From assembly GCF_000722635.1 (NCBI RefSeq), contig NZ_JOKH01000002.1:874756-938755 (forward strand): 64,000 nt of DNA, written 5' to 3'. Under the pieces are notes generated by a model, which saw nothing but the letters and a program-made list of their open reading frames with translations, was not told where the DNA came from and made no database searches. Every line of letters starts with the position of its first letter. The first letter of the stretch is position 1. This stretch comes from Endozoicomonas numazuensis. Its GTDB lineage: Bacteria > Pseudomonadota > Gammaproteobacteria > Pseudomonadales > Endozoicomonadaceae. A program made the translations under genes and the position numbers. This document shows positions 7,774 to 15,224 of the stretch, in pieces.

Positions 7774-9366
7774 GTGGATGAAGCTGACACCCACGAAGCC
7801 GAACGCAATTTGAAAATGACTCAGGCCTGGCCGGTGGCAACAACACGGGCCAGCATGAAAGGGTGGCTCAGGGAGCTCTCAAAATTACCTACACCTTCTC
7901 ACTATCTTCTGACTACCGGACGCCATGCTATCGCCCTGAGCGTTGAGGAAGAGCACCTTTTGCTGTTCGATCAGAACAATCCCTGCTACTTTCTCCAGGT
8001 TAAACGATCTTCCCCGGATGACATAGCCGAAGCCCTGTTTAATGCGCTGCTGCCACCACTGAGCTGCGAAAACGTCCATATTTCGGGTGAATATGCGAAA
8101 GTGGAATGCGGAACATTTAAAAGTCGACCGCCTTCCAAGCAAGACGAACCCCGGAACGTCAACCCTCACAGTTTTCTTAAAGCCTTCCAGACTGACGCCG
8201 TTTTTACGGTTCAGGCAGCCTTCTCCCACGGTGCTCCACAACAATCTCTGGACGAAGCGGATGAGAATCTGGAATGGCTGAGTGCACGCATTGACCAGGC
8301 CTTTCCTTCGCCCGTCGATGCAGCCGACGCCCTGGGGGTAACCCGCTTGCACCTGGCCAGCCGTTCCGGCAACCGTGACGTCGTTGAACATTTGTTGAGC
8401 ATGGGCGCTAACCCCAATGCGGTGACGGAGGATGGCATAACGGCCCTGACTCTTGCCAGAAGTCGAGACCACCAGGATATTGTCCAGCTGCTGGAAGAAA
8501 AAGGCGCGATAGAACAGGTTATTGAAAAGGGGCATTCATTTCAGCCTGAACTCTATCAACGGTACTCTCCGCCAATGGAACGCGAGGTGCCGGACAACCT
8601 TCAGGACTACCACGCCCAGGAACGGCAGAGAGGCTTGCACTTACCGGGCGACTCACCGTCTGCCCAGAATAGTTTTAACCAACATTGCACAGCAGGTGAC
8701 TGTGGGCTAAGTTCACCTGTCATTGGCGACAGTCCCCGTGGATTCCGTTTTCGCAAGGCTTTGGGCTCTATAGGCCGTGGAGAAGATCCTGTATCCCGGT
8801 TTGTAGACAGGGTAGAACAGGTTCAGGACAACGTTGTCAAACTGGTCACCGAACGACACCCGACGCTTGCAGCCATATCCATCGTCTCAAAACAGGTGGC
8901 TGGTGAGTGGGTTGCAGAGCAGGTAGACTTGCTGGACAGGGCGACCGGGAGGGTTGTCGTTGACAGCTGGAACAACCTGGACCCAAACCTGAGGGATGAG
9001 CTGAACGGGCTGCTGAAGGTGGCTTCGGTAGTGCCGGGTGGTAAGGGGTTGACAATAATAAAGTGGACTCCTCATGCTTATAAACACTTTCCTCCTGGCA
9101 ACAAAAAATGGAGTCAGATAATTGATTCCACAAGAAATGGCCCTGCCAAATACAAACCTGAAACTCAAATAGAAGAACTTGAACGAAGTGTCTGGAAAAG
9201 CGGAAAAAAAGTTTCCAACGGAAAAAATTGGAAAATTCAAGAATTTGAGCACGAAATTGGAGCAAGCAGAGGTAAGTCAAGCCGCTGGATCAGAGTTGAG
9301 AACTCAGGTGATACCATACACGGCCACCCCATAACCAGAGAAGAATACCAAAGGCTGGAAAAATGA
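7774..9366 (+). CDS. C58 protease C-terminal half, ankyrin repeats and C-terminal toxin-like module
   Basis: In the same frame as the upstream fragment; the GTG at 7774 is only the first possible start after the amber codon, and the joined protein (7180-9366) would have about 728 residues. In joined numbering GRHAIAL has His 249 and LLLFDQNNP has Asp 264, matching the C58 His and Asp. About 382-444 are two ankyrin repeats (GVTRLHLASRSGNRDVVEHL, then DGITALTLARSRDHQDIVQL). About 538-618 is a helical module that is duplicated downstream at 9747-9989. The last 109 residues (IIKWTPHAYKHFPPG to GDTIHGHPITREEYQRL) are compact and rich in His, Trp and Arg, and look like a polymorphic-toxin tip; I cannot assign its family. 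The stop overlaps the next gene by ATGA, as toxin-immunity pairs often do. Confidence 0.7.
   Translation: MDEADTHEAERNLKMTQAWPVATTRASMKGWLRELSKLPTPSHYLLTTGRHAIALSVEEEHLLLFDQNNPCYFLQVKRSSPDDIAEALFNALLPPLSCENVHISGEYAKVECGTFKSRPPSKQDEPRNVNPHSFLKAFQTDAVFTVQAAFSHGAPQQSLDEADENLEWLSARIDQAFPSPVDAADALGVTRLHLASRSGNRDVVEHLLSMGANPNAVTEDGITALTLARSRDHQDIVQLLEEKGAIEQVIEKGHSFQPELYQRYSPPMEREVPDNLQDYHAQERQRGLHLPGDSPSAQNSFNQHCTAGDCGLSSPVIGDSPRGFRFRKALGSIGRGEDPVSRFVDRVEQVQDNVVKLVTERHPTLAAISIVSKQVAGEWVAEQVDLLDRATGRVVVDSWNNLDPNLRDELNGLLKVASVVPGGKGLTIIKWTPHAYKHFPPGNKKWSQIIDSTRNGPAKYKPETQIEELERSVWKSGKKVSNGKNWKIQEFEHEIGASRGKSSRWIRVENSGDTIHGHPITREEYQRLEK
8793..9035 (+). repeat. pre-toxin module, copy 1
   Basis: These 243 bp recur almost unchanged at 9747-9989 (constant offset of 954 bp, same reading frame). 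Identity stops abruptly at GTGCC, where the two C-terminal parts diverge completely. Confidence 0.92.
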
Positions 9367-9686
9367 CTCCACAGAGCTTCCTCACGACTAAGGATTTTTA
9401 CCCAGGAACTATCGAGTTTTTTGATTGTGATATTAATCCTGAAATAAGCTTAGATGAGCAGTTAGACTCTCTTAAGGAAGACATGTGTCAAGTTCGCTAT
9501 GGCAATAATCTAATATTGGATTTCGGGTGGTATCCTTCTTTTAGCGCACCTGGTTGCTTTCAGATCAGAGTGATCAAGAACTACAACTGGGAAGACCCCA
9601 TCTTAACCAAAGAAGCAAGAAACTTGGTCAGCCTCAAGCAAATGATAATTGATGCTGTAAAATTAATATGCAAATTAAATGAGTGA
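9363..9686 (+). CDS. putative immunity protein
   Basis: A 107-residue acidic protein with no signal peptide or membrane segment, whose ATG overlaps the toxin gene stop (ATGA). Small size, acidity and translational coupling to a C-terminal toxin-like module are the usual marks of a cognate immunity protein in polymorphic toxin systems. I do not recognise the family. Visible features are a Trp in FGWYPSF, a Cys-containing APGCFQIRVI strand, and a C-terminal helix (VSLKQMIIDAVKLICKL). It is followed directly by the displaced module at 9730, which has no immunity gene of its own. The assignment rests on context. Confidence 0.65.
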   Translation: MTPQSFLTTKDFYPGTIEFFDCDINPEISLDEQLDSLKEDMCQVRYGNNLILDFGWYPSFSAPGCFQIRVIKNYNWEDPILTKEARNLVSLKQMIIDAVKLICKLNE

Positions 9687-9729
9687 TTCAGCTGTACACA
9701 TTTATACGAACTAAATAGACCGAATAGGA

Positions 9730-10212
9730 ATGATGAAGGCCTCAACATCCCGATTTACAGACAGGGTAGAACAGGTTCAGGACAATGTGGTCAAACTGGT
9801 CACCGAACGACACCCGACGCTTGTAGCCATATCCATCGTCTCAAAACAGGTGGCTGGTGAGTGGGTTGCAGAGCAGGTAGACTTGCTGGACAGGGCTACC
9901 GGGAGGGTTGTCGTTGACAGCTGGAACAACCTGGACCCAAACCTGAGGGATGAGCTGAACGGACTGCTGAAGGTGGCTTCGGTAGTGCCAGTGATGCCTG
10001 CCGGGGTAGGCTTGCGTGTTATTACCGGAAGGGGGAAATACCTGCAGGATACGCTCGCTAAAGCAAAACCCAACGCCCGACACCTTCTCTATCAGGCTAT
10101 TGCCTCGTTCCTGTACTCTCACTTTCACGGTAAACTAATCCTCTATACACGTTCCCGCCTATGGAGAGCTTCCACTCATGGAGTTGCCTGGTCACAACCT
10201 TGGGCTAATTAA
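9730..10212 (+). pseudogene. displaced (orphan) toxin module, truncated
   Basis: The open frame starts MMKASTSRF and repeats the pre-toxin module of the main gene (residues about 7-86 match, from RVEQVQDNVVKLV to LKVASVV), then changes to an unrelated tail beginning VMPAGVGLRVITGRGKYLQ. It has no N-terminal delivery or protease domain. The last 35 or so codons run into the glnE promoter and start, so the real end is probably decayed. Such headless modules sit downstream of polymorphic toxin genes and can swap with the active tip by recombination in the shared segment; here it is inferred to be the remnant of an earlier tip. No immunity gene follows. Confidence 0.6.
9747..9989 (+). repeat. pre-toxin module, copy 2
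   Basis: Near-identical to 8793-9035 with only scattered base changes; see that entry. Confidence 0.92.
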
Positions 10213-13105
10213 CAGTCCTGCATCGGTTAAAACAATTATCAATAACCAGTGGGACGAGTTTGTGGACACCTGCCGGACGAAAAATCTGACCGACAGGCCT
10301 GACACACTCTCCTCCGAATTTCTCTCACAACTCTTCAAAACCTGGGCAGGCAGTGACTTTGCTTTTGAGCAATGCCTGAAACACCCGGATCTGGTATTCA
10401 AACTTCATCAGAATCAGGATTTATTGCGATTCCCCAAACCCAGCCGGCATCAAAATGCACTCTATAAACTGATTCAGGAAACGCTCAACGAAAACGACCT
10501 GATGCACAAGCTCAGGGTTTACAGAAATCGCGAAATGGTCAGAATCATTTGGCGTGATCTTAACCGCTTATGCACCATGCAAGAAACGACACTTGATTTA
10601 TCGGCAATGGCCGACGCCTGTGTTGATCAGTCACTGGGCTGGCTCTATGAAGACGCTTGCAAAACATTGGGGACACCCATGGGGTCCGCCTACGGGGCGG
10701 TTCCACAACCCCAAAAAATGGTGGTACTCGGCATGGGCAAGCTGGGTGCACACGAACTAAACCTTTCCTCTGACATTGACCTGATGTTCACCTATCCCCA
10801 TAAAGGTGAAACGGTAGGTGGCACACGCACTTTAGATAACCAGGAGTTTTTCATCAGGCTTGGTCAACGACTGATCAAAGTACTGGACAGCCAAACGGTC
10901 GACGGTTTTGTTTTCAGGGTAGATATGCGACTCAGGCCTTACGGTACCAGTGGCGCTCTGGCCATGAGCTTTTCTGCAATGGAGCAGTATTATCAGGATC
11001 AGGGGAGAGACTGGGAACGCTACGCCATGATCAAAGCCAGAGCGATTGCCGGAGACATCAACGAAGGTCAGAACCTGCTCAACACGCTCAAACCATTTAC
11101 TTACAGGCGATATATCGATTTCAGCGCCATTTCTGCCCTGAGGGATATGAAAGCCCTGATTCAGAGAGAAATAAAACGCAGAGGAATGCAAAGCAATATC
11201 AAGTTAGGGCCCGGCGGTATTCGAGAGATCGAATTCATTGCCCAATCCTTTCAGCTCATCCATGGTGGTCGTGATCGAAGCCTTCAGGAAAAAGCGTTGC
11301 TGACCGTCCTTACACGCCTCTCACCTCACCATTTACCTGCGGAGGTCACCAAAGAACTGCACGAGGCGTATGTATACCTCAGGAATATAGAGCATGCTAT
11401 TCAGGCACTGCAGGATAGACAAACTCAGGACTTACCAACAGATCCCATACAACAAGACCGGATTGCTTTTAGCATGGGTCATGAGGACTGGCCCGCGCTG
11501 ATGTCTTCACTGGACCACTACAGGAAACAGGTCGCCCATCACTTTGATCATGTAGTTTCAGCACCTGAAGAATCTAAAAATCAGCAGCACACCATTCAGG
11601 AACAATGGAAACTGTTATGGCAGAACAGCCTGACTGAAGACGAAGAATTAAAACAGTTTCAGGAAAACCACTTTTCTGAAGCTGAAGAGTCCAGGCGACT
11701 CTTGTTAGCACTTAGAGATGGTAAAGCCATTACCAGAGTTCGACGCCAGAGCCGGGAGCGGCTCGATAACTTCATGCCATTGCTGCTGGAATATATAACC
11801 CATAGCAAGCAGCCAGATTTAGCTCTGGCACGCATCCTTCCATTGATTGAAGGCGTTGTGCGCCGGACCGCCTACCTTGTTCTGCTAATGGAAAACCCCA
11901 AAGCACTGGGACACCTGATCAGCCTCTGTACTGCCAGTCCCTGGATCGCAGATCAAATATCTCGACATCCCGCTTTATTGGACGAGTTTCTTGATATCGG
12001 AGACCTGTATAATCCGCCAGAAAAAGCCGAACTGGAACATGATCTCAGACAACAGCTGACTCATATCCCCGAGGACGATCTGGAAGCCCAGATGGAAGCC
12101 CTGCGCTACTTCAAGATGTCACATCTTCTGAAAGTCGCTGCCGCTCAGGTCGCAGGTACTTTGCCACTGATGAAAGAAAGTGATTACCTGACCTGGATTG
12201 CCGAAGCTCTATTAGATCAGGTCGTGGGCCTCGCATGGAAAACTATAATTGAACGTCACGGACACCCTGTTGGTGAAGATGGCTCCCTATGCGAGCCTGG
12301 TTTTATTGTCATTGGCTATGGCAAACTCGGTGGTATAGAGCTCAGCCCAGGCTCCGATCTGGACCTGGTATTTGTGCATAATGGCGCGACCAACAAGGAA
12401 ACAGACGGCCTCCGACCCATTGAAAGCTCAACGTTCTATACCCGTCTGGGCCAGAGAATCATACACATACTCACTACTCATACGCCTTCTGGAAGGCTTT
12501 ATGAAGTGGATATGCGACTGCGCCCTTCAGGTGCATCAGGCATGCTGGTCAGCTCTCTGGCCTCTTTTGAAAAGTATCAGCGCAATGAAGCCTGGACCTG
12601 GGAGCATCAGGCTCTGGTTCGAGCCAGAGCTGTGGCAGGCGATAAACACCTGACCACTCAATTTGAAGCGCTTCGAAAAAGTATTCTGGCCATTGAAAGA
12701 GACCCGGTCAGCTTAAAGAAAGATGTCGTTCAAATGCGCCAGAAGATGCAAGAACATCTGACAAAGTCCCGGCAAGACAAGCAGGGGCAACCACTTTTCC
12801 ATTTGAAACACGATCGTGGTGGTATTGTTGATATCGAATTTTTGATGCAATACGCAGTATTAGCCCATTCCCACGCCCATCCGGAGGTTGCCCACTTTCC
12901 AGACAACATTCGAATCTCCGAGTCTCTGGAAAAAGCAGGTTACCTTACTCATGAAGAAGGTAACGAGCTAAGAGAAGCTTACAAAGTGCTCAGAAAAGCG
13001 GCTCACTCAAAAGCTTTGCAAAATGAGCAACCTTTTGTTGAAACACTTTTGGTCGAACCCTTTACTCAGCATGTTGAAGCGCTCTGGCAGCAATGGATGG
13101 AATGA
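10178..13105 (+). CDS. glnE: glutamine synthetase adenylyltransferase / adenylyl-removing enzyme
   Basis: Bifunctional nucleotidyltransferase that adds AMP to, and removes it from, glutamine synthetase in response to PII. Both nucleotidyltransferase halves are clear in the 975 residues: GMGKLGAHELNLSSDIDLMF (from about residue 184) in the adenylyl-removing half and GYGKLGGIELSPGSDLDLVF (from about 711) in the adenylylating half, each with the G-K-x-G-x-x-E and SD-x-D metal-binding pattern. PGGIREIEF and RGGIVDIEF motifs follow each half. It is slightly longer than E. coli GlnE (946). GGAG lies 11 nt before the ATG. Gene order aceE / glnE-ilvE-waaF matches Pseudomonas. Confidence 0.97.
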   Translation: MELPGHNLGLINSPASVKTIINNQWDEFVDTCRTKNLTDRPDTLSSEFLSQLFKTWAGSDFAFEQCLKHPDLVFKLHQNQDLLRFPKPSRHQNALYKLIQETLNENDLMHKLRVYRNREMVRIIWRDLNRLCTMQETTLDLSAMADACVDQSLGWLYEDACKTLGTPMGSAYGAVPQPQKMVVLGMGKLGAHELNLSSDIDLMFTYPHKGETVGGTRTLDNQEFFIRLGQRLIKVLDSQTVDGFVFRVDMRLRPYGTSGALAMSFSAMEQYYQDQGRDWERYAMIKARAIAGDINEGQNLLNTLKPFTYRRYIDFSAISALRDMKALIQREIKRRGMQSNIKLGPGGIREIEFIAQSFQLIHGGRDRSLQEKALLTVLTRLSPHHLPAEVTKELHEAYVYLRNIEHAIQALQDRQTQDLPTDPIQQDRIAFSMGHEDWPALMSSLDHYRKQVAHHFDHVVSAPEESKNQQHTIQEQWKLLWQNSLTEDEELKQFQENHFSEAEESRRLLLALRDGKAITRVRRQSRERLDNFMPLLLEYITHSKQPDLALARILPLIEGVVRRTAYLVLLMENPKALGHLISLCTASPWIADQISRHPALLDEFLDIGDLYNPPEKAELEHDLRQQLTHIPEDDLEAQMEALRYFKMSHLLKVAAAQVAGTLPLMKESDYLTWIAEALLDQVVGLAWKTIIERHGHPVGEDGSLCEPGFIVIGYGKLGGIELSPGSDLDLVFVHNGATNKETDGLRPIESSTFYTRLGQRIIHILTTHTPSGRLYEVDMRLRPSGASGMLVSSLASFEKYQRNEAWTWEHQALVRARAVAGDKHLTTQFEALRKSILAIERDPVSLKKDVVQMRQKMQEHLTKSRQDKQGQPLFHLKHDRGGIVDIEFLMQYAVLAHSHAHPEVAHFPDNIRISESLEKAGYLTHEEGNELREAYKVLRKAAHSKALQNEQPFVETLLVEPFTQHVEALWQQWME

Positions 13106-13205
13106 TTCTTCCGGCACAGATATCAACCAGGTATCAATGCAGGCAGAGCGGTTTGGAATCAGTAGCAAAATATGATCCAATACTCTCCTGTCTGCAGATA
13201 ACCGA

Positions 13206-13237
13206 AGTGCCAACAGCCCATAGTGCCAACAGCCCAT
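13206..13237. repeat. 16-bp tandem direct repeat
   Basis: AGTGCCAACAGCCCAT occurs twice head to tail. Confidence 0.9.
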
Positions 13238-13475
13238 AGAGAGCAGACAGAACCATGGCCGCCCAATCCAAAGCGGCCTGCCGGCCAGGACTGAGACCCG
13301 CCCAGCCGAGCAGTCACATCCCTGAAGTCCGGGAGCGCCCCATTGGCTATGCTCTATCTGACTTCTGAAAACAAGTCGGGATTGTTCTCGGACATCATTT
13401 GAACTGATGTCCAAAACAGCCATGAGCGAAGAAAATCATTTCGTCACCCAAAGGGATGAAAGACATTTTCACTAT

Positions 13476-13560
13476 AAACAGCCATGAGCGGGAAATGCAG
13501 CTCACCCCGAAACATGAAAATGGCTGCAGGGTCTGAGAGAGCTGTATTTTCATAGAAAAC
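13476..13560. repeat. dispersed palindromic element, copy A
   Basis: About 80% identical to 58082-58168. Inner ends form an inverted repeat (GGAAATGCAGCTCA near the left, GAGCTGTATTTTC near the right). No open frame; it resembles a small non-autonomous repeat (MITE- or REP-like). Confidence 0.75.
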
Positions 13561-13674
13561 AGGGTCTTCAACAAGATCACAATACCGCCATGAGAAAACA
13601 AGGCTGCCCATTTGATAATGAAAATTGCAGCATTCTTATGGTTAAAATAACTGGATTGCACCGGGAGTTTTCGC

Positions 13675-14610
13675 ATGTCCTTCGCCGATAGAGATGGCGT
13701 TATTTGGTTTGATGGCAAGCTGGTTCCATGGCGAGAAGCACAAACCCACGTTCTGACCCATACCCTGCACTACGGCATGGGCGTCTTTGAAGGTGTCCGC
13801 GCCTACAACACAGACGCAGGTCCCGCGATTTTCCGACTGGAAGAGCACACTGATCGACTGTTTAGAAGTGCTCACATTCTGGGAATGACCATCCCATACT
13901 CCCGTGAAGAGCTGATAGAAGCCCAAAAGACGGTAGTCCGTGAAAACGGTTTGGACAGTGCCTACCTCCGCCCTATGTGTTTCCTGGGCTCTGAAGGTAT
14001 GGGGCTGCGCGCCGAAGGTCTGAAAGTTCACTGCATTATTGCTGCATGGGACTGGCCATCTTACATGGACCCTGACGCCAAAGAAAAAGGCATTAAGATC
14101 CGCACCTCTTCCTATACTCGTCACCATGTCAACATTACCATGTGTAAGGCAAAGGCCAATGGTAATTACATGAACTCCATGCTGGCACTTCGTGAGGCTC
14201 TGGACAGTGGCTGCGAAGAAGCCCTGCTACTGGATAATGAAGGTTACGTGGCCGAAGGCAGCGGTGAAAACATCTTTATTGTGAAAGAAGATGGCATTCT
14301 CTACACGCCAGAGCTGACCTCCTGCCTGGAAGGTATCACCCGTGACACGATCATCCGGTTTGCCCAGGACCTGGGGCTGGAAGTGAAAGAAAAACGCATC
14401 ACCCGTGACGAAGTCTATATTGCCAAAGAAGCGTTCTTCACAGGCACTGCCGCCGAGGTACTGCCCATTCGCGAACACGATGGACGCACCATCGGCAATG
14501 GTCAGCGAGGCCCAATCACTGAACAATTACAAACCATGTACTTTGACCAGGTGACAGGCAAGCGTGAAGTCTATCCAGAATGGCAGGCCCATGTAAATCA
14601 GGCTGGCTGA
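13675..14610 (+). CDS. ilvE: branched-chain amino acid aminotransferase
   Basis: Class IV PLP aminotransferase for the last step of Leu, Ile and Val synthesis, using glutamate as amino donor. 311 residues, the usual length. The PLP lysine is Lys160 in KAKANGNYMNSMLA, the same number as in E. coli IlvE. EGSGENIFIVKEDG, CLEGITRD and AFFTGTAAEVLPIREHDGR are the other family blocks that bind the cofactor phosphate and substrate. GGGAG lies 7 nt before the ATG. A 15-bp hairpin follows the gene. Its position between glnE and waaF matches Pseudomonas. Confidence 0.97.
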   Translation: MSFADRDGVIWFDGKLVPWREAQTHVLTHTLHYGMGVFEGVRAYNTDAGPAIFRLEEHTDRLFRSAHILGMTIPYSREELIEAQKTVVRENGLDSAYLRPMCFLGSEGMGLRAEGLKVHCIIAAWDWPSYMDPDAKEKGIKIRTSSYTRHHVNITMCKAKANGNYMNSMLALREALDSGCEEALLLDNEGYVAEGSGENIFIVKEDGILYTPELTSCLEGITRDTIIRFAQDLGLEVKEKRITRDEVYIAKEAFFTGTAAEVLPIREHDGRTIGNGQRGPITEQLQTMYFDQVTGKREVYPEWQAHVNQAG

Positions 14611-14632
14611 CCAAGGCTTGATCGCTACACAA

Positions 14633-14677
14633 CCCCAATGACACTTCCATCGTTATTCTCTCGAAGTGTCATTGGGG
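14633..14677. terminator. hairpin between convergent ilvE and the 14.7-kb exported protein gene
   Basis: A perfect 15-bp stem (14633-14647 with 14663-14677, CCCCAATGACACTTC and its complement) with a 15-nt loop. Downstream on the plus strand is T-rich but not an immediate T-run, so it is a likely but not ideal terminator. Confidence 0.65.
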
Positions 14678-14685
14678 CACTCACT

Positions 14686-15168
14686 TCATTTTTCTTCTTT
14701 CAAGAATACGTATGAATCAACGTCGTTGGTTCCATACAGCTGCGACCCCTGGAACTGGAAGGTCAGCACAACATTACTGTCATCCGAGTGGTGGTCTGAT
14801 ATTGATACCTTGAACTTGGTGCCATCCCGGCTCAAGGTCATCGTATTTGAAAAAGAGTGACCATCGCATGAAGGCAGCAAATCCTTGCAGGCTTGAACCT
14901 TCTTGGGAACATTACTTTTCTCGGTAGGATCAGAGAGTGTTATTTCAACATTATTGGGATCATCTTTCGTGGTACCAATGTCCATATCAATCTTACAGTG
15001 GCAATCAAGATGACCCAGGTCCTCTGTCGACTGCAGCGACTCATAGGTTCCATCCCACTTGCCCTGAAAGGGCTCACTGCTGGCATTTCCGGGATCAGCA
15101 TTCGTCTGGGCCCAGCTTGCAGCCACCAATGCACAGACAGAAGTTCTTTTTAAGATGCTCAACAACAT
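14686..15168 (-). CDS. secreted protein of unknown function
   Basis: 160 residues. The ATG at 15168 is preceded by GGAGG at a good distance, so it is preferred over an in-frame GTG 12 nt upstream. The first 20 or so residues (LLSILKRTSVCALVAASWA) form a signal peptide. The mature part has four cysteines in two pairs (LDCHCKIDM and QACKDLLPSCDG), which fits periplasmic disulphides, and alternating hydrophobic strands near the end (FKVSISD, VVLTFQFQG), suggesting a small beta-rich domain. It lies 56 bp downstream of the LVIVD-repeat gene on the same strand and may be co-transcribed with it. I do not recognise the family. Confidence 0.7.
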   Translation of the reverse strand: MLLSILKRTSVCALVAASWAQTNADPGNASSEPFQGKWDGTYESLQSTEDLGHLDCHCKIDMDIGTTKDDPNNVEITLSDPTEKSNVPKKVQACKDLLPSCDGHSFSNTMTLSRDGTKFKVSISDHHSDDSNVVLTFQFQGSQLYGTNDVDSYVFLKEEK

Positions 15169-15224
15169 AGCAGCCTCCACTCATGGGTAAGCTTGATGGG
15201 ATTAATTGAAAACACGATGCTGGA

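Larger units (their letters stand above)
13106..13674. other. glnE-ilvE intergenic region with repeats
   Basis: No coding sequence is supported. It contains a 16-bp tandem duplication (13206-13237), two copies of a dispersed AACAGCCATGAGCG motif 62 bp apart (13415 and 13477), and an 85-bp palindromic element (13476-13560) related to one upstream of the FKBP gene. Confidence 0.7.
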
